This document shows positions 6,562 to 9,579 of a stretch of DNA of 9,579 nucleotides, one piece after another; the stretch's first letter is position 1, and every line of letters starts with the position of its first letter. This DNA is from Desulfovibrio sp. (lineage in GTDB: Bacteria > Desulfobacterota > Desulfovibrionia > Desulfovibrionales > Desulfovibrionaceae). The stretch covers positions 4,219 to 13,797 of the forward strand of contig VSMX01000008.1 in NCBI GenBank assembly GCA_009773975.1. The letters run 5' to 3'. Below the pieces are notes generated by a model. That model was not told the DNA's origin and did not search any database. It saw nothing but the letters and a program-made list of their open reading frames with translations. The position numbers and the translations under genes were made by a program.

Positions 6562-6873
6562 ATGGAAAAATCACATGCCCATGTTCATATAGGCGTGCTT
6601 ACTGTCGAGTTCAGCCTGGACGGCAATGACAACCTAAAGGCCAAACGCCGTGTAGCCAACAGCCTCAAACAGAAAACACGCAACGCGTTCAATGTTGCAA
6701 TAGCCGAAGCCGGCACGGAAAACTCCCTGACCCGGCTTCGGCTTTGCGTTGTTTCCGTCTCCAATAGTGAAAGCCATTTAAGAGGAAGGCTGGACAAGTG
6801 TTGCCAGATGATGGAAATCACCTGTACCGAGCCGATGATCGACAGCCAGGTGGAAATTGATGTTTTTGATTGA
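6562..6873 (+). CDS. ylxP: DUF503 family protein YlxP
   Basis: Encodes 103 residues from ATG 6562, two bases after the infB stop; translation is probably coupled to infB since no good Shine-Dalgarno sequence is seen. It matches the small DUF503 (YlxP) family: a first strand VHIGVLTVEFSL, the basic segment NLKAKRRVANSLKQKTRNAFNVAIAE (family 'SLKdKR.vv..l..r...kfnvsvaE'), then RLCVVSVSNSE and a C-terminal strand SQVEIDVFD, a ferredoxin-like alpha/beta pattern. Members are encoded beside infB and rbfA in many bacteria; the molecular function is not firmly established. It overlaps the next gene by 14 nt. Confidence 0.85.
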   Translation: MEKSHAHVHIGVLTVEFSLDGNDNLKAKRRVANSLKQKTRNAFNVAIAEAGTENSLTRLRLCVVSVSNSESHLRGRLDKCCQMMEITCTEPMIDSQVEIDVFD

Positions 6874-7873
6874 ATCCATACCAGCGGAATACCGGGAAAG
6901 GGCCGTCAAAACTGCCGCGGCTCTGTCTGGAATTGATGATGTCCTGATAGCGGCCCACATCCACCCCGATGGCGACGCTCTCGGCTCCATGGCAGCTGTC
7001 GGCTGGATGATGCAAAGGGCCGGCAAACGCCAGGTTATCTACGCGCCCACGGGCATACCCGAAAATCTGCATTTTCTCGATTTGCCGGGCGCAACCTGCC
7101 ATTCCCTGCGCGATCTGCCTTTCAAGCCCCAAAGCGCCGTCTATCTGGACTGCAGCGAACCGGCCAGGCTGGGTGAAGCCCTGGGCGCGGATTACGATTC
7201 CCTGCCGTCGGTCAATATCGACCATCACCTGGGGTCGAGCGGCATGGGCAGCGTGGCCAATTTTGTCGAATCGTCCGCAGCAGCAACGGCGCAGCTTGTA
7301 GCATACGTCATCGCGGCCAGCGGCCAGAAACTGGAAGGGCCTGTGGGACGGGCCGTGGGTCTTGGCCTGATGACGGATACCGGCGGCTTTTGCCACGGCA
7401 ACACCACAGCGGACGTATTTGAGCTTTGCGCCAATCTTTCGCGCAATGGCTGCGATTTTGCCCACATGCGCGAAAACCTGCAGAAAACATGGACATTGGG
7501 CAGAATGCACCTCTGGGGCCGGATATTTACCCGGGCCAGCCTGGAATTGAATGACTGCCTGGTCATTTGCGTGGTTACAAGGGCCGATCTGGCCGAATTC
7601 AGCTGCAGCAGGGATGATGTGGAAGGCGTTGTGGAATGGCTGAGGCGCCTGCGCAAGGCGCGCATTGCCGCAATTATACGCGAGGACGGCCGCAAGCTTT
7701 GCAAATTCAGCCTGCGTTCTTTTGGCGATGACGATGTTCGCGCAATAGCGGCCGCTCTTGGCGGCGGTGGCCACCGCAACGCGGCTGGCGGCACCCTCTC
7801 CGCATCACCGGAAGAAGCGAAAAAATGCCTGCTTGAAGCAGTCGAACAGATTGGGGTTTGCGGATGCCGATAA
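6860..7873 (+). CDS. nrnA: DHH/DHHA1 family phosphoesterase, NrnA-like (nanoRNase / pAp phosphatase)
   Basis: Encodes 337 residues from ATG 6860; TTG 6857 just before it is also in frame but less likely. DHH domain motifs in order: H33xxPDGD39 with ALGS, D97 in VYLDCS, DHH at 121-123, and D173 in MTDTGGF; the DHHA1 domain carries GGGGHRNAAGG (301-311), the substrate-binding glycine loop. All expected Mn-binding Asp/His residues are present. The family removes 5' nucleotides from 2-5 nt RNAs and dephosphorylates 3'-phosphoadenosine 5'-phosphate in the cytoplasm. In this operon it probably recycles short RNA products of transcription and turnover. It overlaps ylxP by 14 nt and the following protease gene by 10 nt. 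Other DHH subfamilies such as GdpP or RecJ are excluded by length and lack of their extra domains. Confidence 0.88.
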   Translation: MFLIESIPAEYRERAVKTAAALSGIDDVLIAAHIHPDGDALGSMAAVGWMMQRAGKRQVIYAPTGIPENLHFLDLPGATCHSLRDLPFKPQSAVYLDCSEPARLGEALGADYDSLPSVNIDHHLGSSGMGSVANFVESSAAATAQLVAYVIAASGQKLEGPVGRAVGLGLMTDTGGFCHGNTTADVFELCANLSRNGCDFAHMRENLQKTWTLGRMHLWGRIFTRASLELNDCLVICVVTRADLAEFSCSRDDVEGVVEWLRRLRKARIAAIIREDGRKLCKFSLRSFGDDDVRAIAAALGGGGHRNAAGGTLSASPEEAKKCLLEAVEQIGVCGCR

Positions 7874-9177
7874 TCTGTCTTGTGCTTTGTCTTTTATTTG
7901 CCGCGCCAACATTCGCGGCAAGCGAAAACAGCCCGCGCATGACGCCCGTGGTCAGGGCTGTAAAAAGCGTGGCACCTTCTGTGGTCAACATTACAAGCTC
8001 GCTCAATGTTCCCGGCAAAAACTTTTCTCCGCTGGAGCGTTTTTTCGGCCCCTGGCCCGATTTTGATCCCTTTGGCCGCAAACGCCAGTCCGGAAAGCGC
8101 AGCAGCCTGGGTTCGGGCGTAATCGTTGACGGCAAGAATGGCCTTGTGCTGACGAATGCCCATGTTGTGGCCGGCGATCAAATAATGGTTCACCTGCAGG
8201 ACGGACGCGAATTTTCCGCCAGGGTAAAAGGAAGCGACCCCAGCTTTGACCTTGCCGTGCTGGAAATTGACGGCCCGGCCAATCTGCCTTCCGCCAGGCT
8301 TGGCGATTCTTCCGACATCATGCCCGGCGAAAGCGTAATCGCAATAGGCAACCCTTTCGGTTTCAACCACACTGTAACCACGGGCGTGGTTTCCGCAACA
8401 GGGCGCAGCATCCGCAATGAAAACGGCATGCTTACCGACTTGATCCAGACCGATGCCGCCATCAATCCCGGCAATTCCGGCGGCCCGCTTCTCAACCTCG
8501 AAGGCAGCCTTATCGGCATCAATACGGCCCTTGACGCGCGCGGAGAAGGCATAGGCTTTGCTATCCCCATCAACAAGGCCCGCAAGGTGATGGAAGGCCT
8601 GATCAGCAAGGGCCATCTGGCCTGGCTCTGGCTTGGTCTGATGGCCCAGGATATTGACGCCAATACGGCACGGGCCATGAATCTTGCCGATACCAACGGT
8701 ATTCTGGTCAATACTGTCTATGACGACTCCCCAGCCAAAAAAGCGGGGCTTTTGCCGGGCGATATCATCAGGACAATAAATTCGGCCAAAATTTCCGATG
8801 CGCGCGACTATGTGAACGCCATGCGCAACCAGGCGCCAGGAGAAGCCCTGCAGCTTTCAATTTTGCGGGACGGCAAAGCGCGCAAAATGAAGCTCGTGCC
8901 CCAGGCCTTTACTGACGCCAGAGCCGCCAGCATGCTTGAACGCCGCTGGGGCTTTACCGCACATAAGGCCAAAAATGCGGTCTCTGTCGCTTCTGTCAGC
9001 AAAAACGGCCCGGCTGCCTTTTTACGCAAGGGCGACCTGATAACTGCCGTGGGCGGCGAGCCTGTGCGCGGCATGGAAGACTTGCTGAACGCCTTTCGCC
9101 GTGAACGTATGGCCGGCCAGGTTGTGCTGCAAATCAGGCGCAATGGCAATGATTATCTGGCACGGCTGATAATTTGA
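7864..9177 (+). CDS. degP: Do/HtrA family periplasmic serine protease with two PDZ domains
   Basis: Encodes 437 residues from ATG 7864 (TTG 7858 would add two residues); the start overlaps the nrnA stop by 10 nt. Residues 1 to about 18 form a Sec signal peptide (hydrophobic CLVLCLLFAAP then TFA before Ala-Ser), with likely cleavage after residue 18, so the enzyme acts in the periplasm. The trypsin-like domain spans about 25-245 with LGSGVIVD (82-89) and the triad H100 (TNAHVV), D129 (FDLAVL) and S205 (NPGNSGGP). PDZ1 covers about 250-345 and PDZ2 about 365-435. The sequence FFGPWPDFDPFG (60-71) matches the short regulatory loop of this family, suggesting DegQ/DegS-like length rather than the long DegP LA loop. 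Role: chaperone-protease for misfolded envelope proteins. Placement behind nrnA in a translation operon is less usual than the rest of the cluster. Confidence 0.93.
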   Translation: MPIICLVLCLLFAAPTFAASENSPRMTPVVRAVKSVAPSVVNITSSLNVPGKNFSPLERFFGPWPDFDPFGRKRQSGKRSSLGSGVIVDGKNGLVLTNAHVVAGDQIMVHLQDGREFSARVKGSDPSFDLAVLEIDGPANLPSARLGDSSDIMPGESVIAIGNPFGFNHTVTTGVVSATGRSIRNENGMLTDLIQTDAAINPGNSGGPLLNLEGSLIGINTALDARGEGIGFAIPINKARKVMEGLISKGHLAWLWLGLMAQDIDANTARAMNLADTNGILVNTVYDDSPAKKAGLLPGDIIRTINSAKISDARDYVNAMRNQAPGEALQLSILRDGKARKMKLVPQAFTDARAASMLERRWGFTAHKAKNAVSVASVSKNGPAAFLRKGDLITAVGGEPVRGMEDLLNAFRRERMAGQVVLQIRRNGNDYLARLII

Positions 9178-9202
9178 TTTGAAGATTGCAATCCAGATAA
9201 TG

Positions 9203-9231
9203 AAAATGCCATCCTTTCTGGATGGCATTTT
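9203..9231. terminator. Bidirectional terminator-like hairpin between convergent genes
   Basis: AAAATGCCATCC (9203-9214) and GGATGGCATTTT (9220-9231) form a perfect 12-bp stem around TTTCT. The terminal A4/T4 tracts provide a short U-run on either strand, so it can end both the protease transcript (+) and the dnaJ transcript (-). It lies 25 bp after the protease stop and 22 bp beyond the dnaJ stop. Confidence 0.75.
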
Positions 9232-9253
9232 GCGTGGAAAATACAGATAAAGC

Positions 9254-9577
9254 CTAATCGAGCCCCATGGCCTTGCCAATCTTGCGACCCATGCTCTTGA
9301 TCTTGTCAAGGGCGCTCTCGTCGCCGGCGCGCTCGAATTCCCGCAAAAGCTCTTCCTGGCGGTCCGTAAGATTTGTGGGTGTAACGACTTTGATGGCTAC
9401 AAGAATATCGCCGCGTCCATTATGAGATGTATAGGGCATACCCTGGCCAGCCAGGCGCAATAGCGTGCCGTTCTGCACGCCTTTGGGGATTTCCACGCCA
9501 AGCGGGCCGTCAATGCCTTCAATTTCCACCTTGTGGCCAAGGGCGGCCTGAACGAAAGTTATTTCCTGGGCATAGAT
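9254..9577 (-). CDS. dnaJ: Chaperone protein DnaJ, C-terminal part (5' truncated by window edge)
   Basis: Partial gene on the minus strand: 107 C-terminal residues are open from the window edge to TAG 9256-9254. The segment IYAQEITFVQAALGHKVEIE is the signature of DnaJ C-terminal substrate-binding domain II, followed by IPKGVQNGTLLRLAGQGMP and RGDILVAIKVVTPTNLTDRQEELLREF, all standard for Hsp40. The tail ends GRKIGKAMGLD. DnaJ delivers unfolded proteins to DnaK and stimulates its ATPase in the cytoplasm. The J domain and zinc fingers are outside the window, so a CbpA-type co-chaperone cannot be fully excluded, though both share this C-terminal domain. Confidence 0.85.
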   Translation of the reverse strand: MYAQEITFVQAALGHKVEIEGIDGPLGVEIPKGVQNGTLLRLAGQGMPYTSHNGRGDILVAIKVVTPTNLTDRQEELLREFERAGDESALDKIKSMGRKIGKAMGLD

Positions 9578-9579
9578 CA

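Noticed and set aside
1..9579. CRISPR array, insertion sequence, prophage or defence system
   Set aside because: No regularly spaced repeats, transposase or integrase motifs, or terminal inverted repeats were seen; the genes are core housekeeping functions.

Overview
This GC-rich window carries the conserved bacterial transcription-termination and translation-initiation cluster rimP-nusA-ylxR-infB-ylxP-nrnA, all on the + strand. It is followed by a periplasmic Do/HtrA-type serine protease. The left edge cuts the 3' end of an ABC-transporter solute-binding protein gene, and the right edge cuts the 3' end of a convergent dnaJ gene. Codon choice, infB followed directly by a DUF503 (YlxP) gene and a DHH phosphoesterase gene, a long RimP and a very long IF2 linker fit a Gram-negative delta-type bacterium, most likely Desulfovibrionales (Desulfobacterota). 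That placement is inferred from memory of gene order and was not searched. Apart from the possible loss of rbfA, nothing in the gene content points to mobile DNA or a defence system.

Layout. 2-592: C-terminal part of a sugar-type (family 1) solute-binding protein. 593-992: no convincing gene; a near-consensus sigma-70 promoter (614-642), about 200 nt of densely paired RNA, an intrinsic terminator with a 7-T tract (820-846), then about 145 nt of further structured leader. 993-1589 rimP; 1644-3104 nusA; 3097-3327 ylxR (rnpM); 3328-3508: 181-nt gap with two strong inverted repeats just before infB; 3509-6559 infB; 6562-6873 ylxP; 6860-7873 nrnA-like; 7864-9177 Do-family protease; 9203-9231 bidirectional terminator-like hairpin; 9254-9577 (minus) dnaJ 3' end.

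The cluster works as a unit. RimP matures the 30S subunit, NusA controls pausing and termination, YlxR (RnpM) is an RNA-binding partner gene, IF2 brings initiator tRNA to the ribosome, YlxP is an uncharacterised small companion, and the NrnA-like enzyme degrades nanoRNA or pAp. Most joints are overlaps or near-overlaps (8-nt overlap nusA/ylxR, 2-nt gap infB/ylxP, 14-nt overlap ylxP/nrnA, 10-nt overlap nrnA/protease), which suggests one transcript with translational coupling. The non-tight joints are rimP/nusA and ylxR/infB, and each contains a strong hairpin.

The most interesting non-coding signal is the promoter-hairpins-terminator unit upstream of rimP. It looks either like an independent small RNA of about 200 nt or like an attenuated leader controlling the whole operon. 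I could not match it to a known RNA family by eye.
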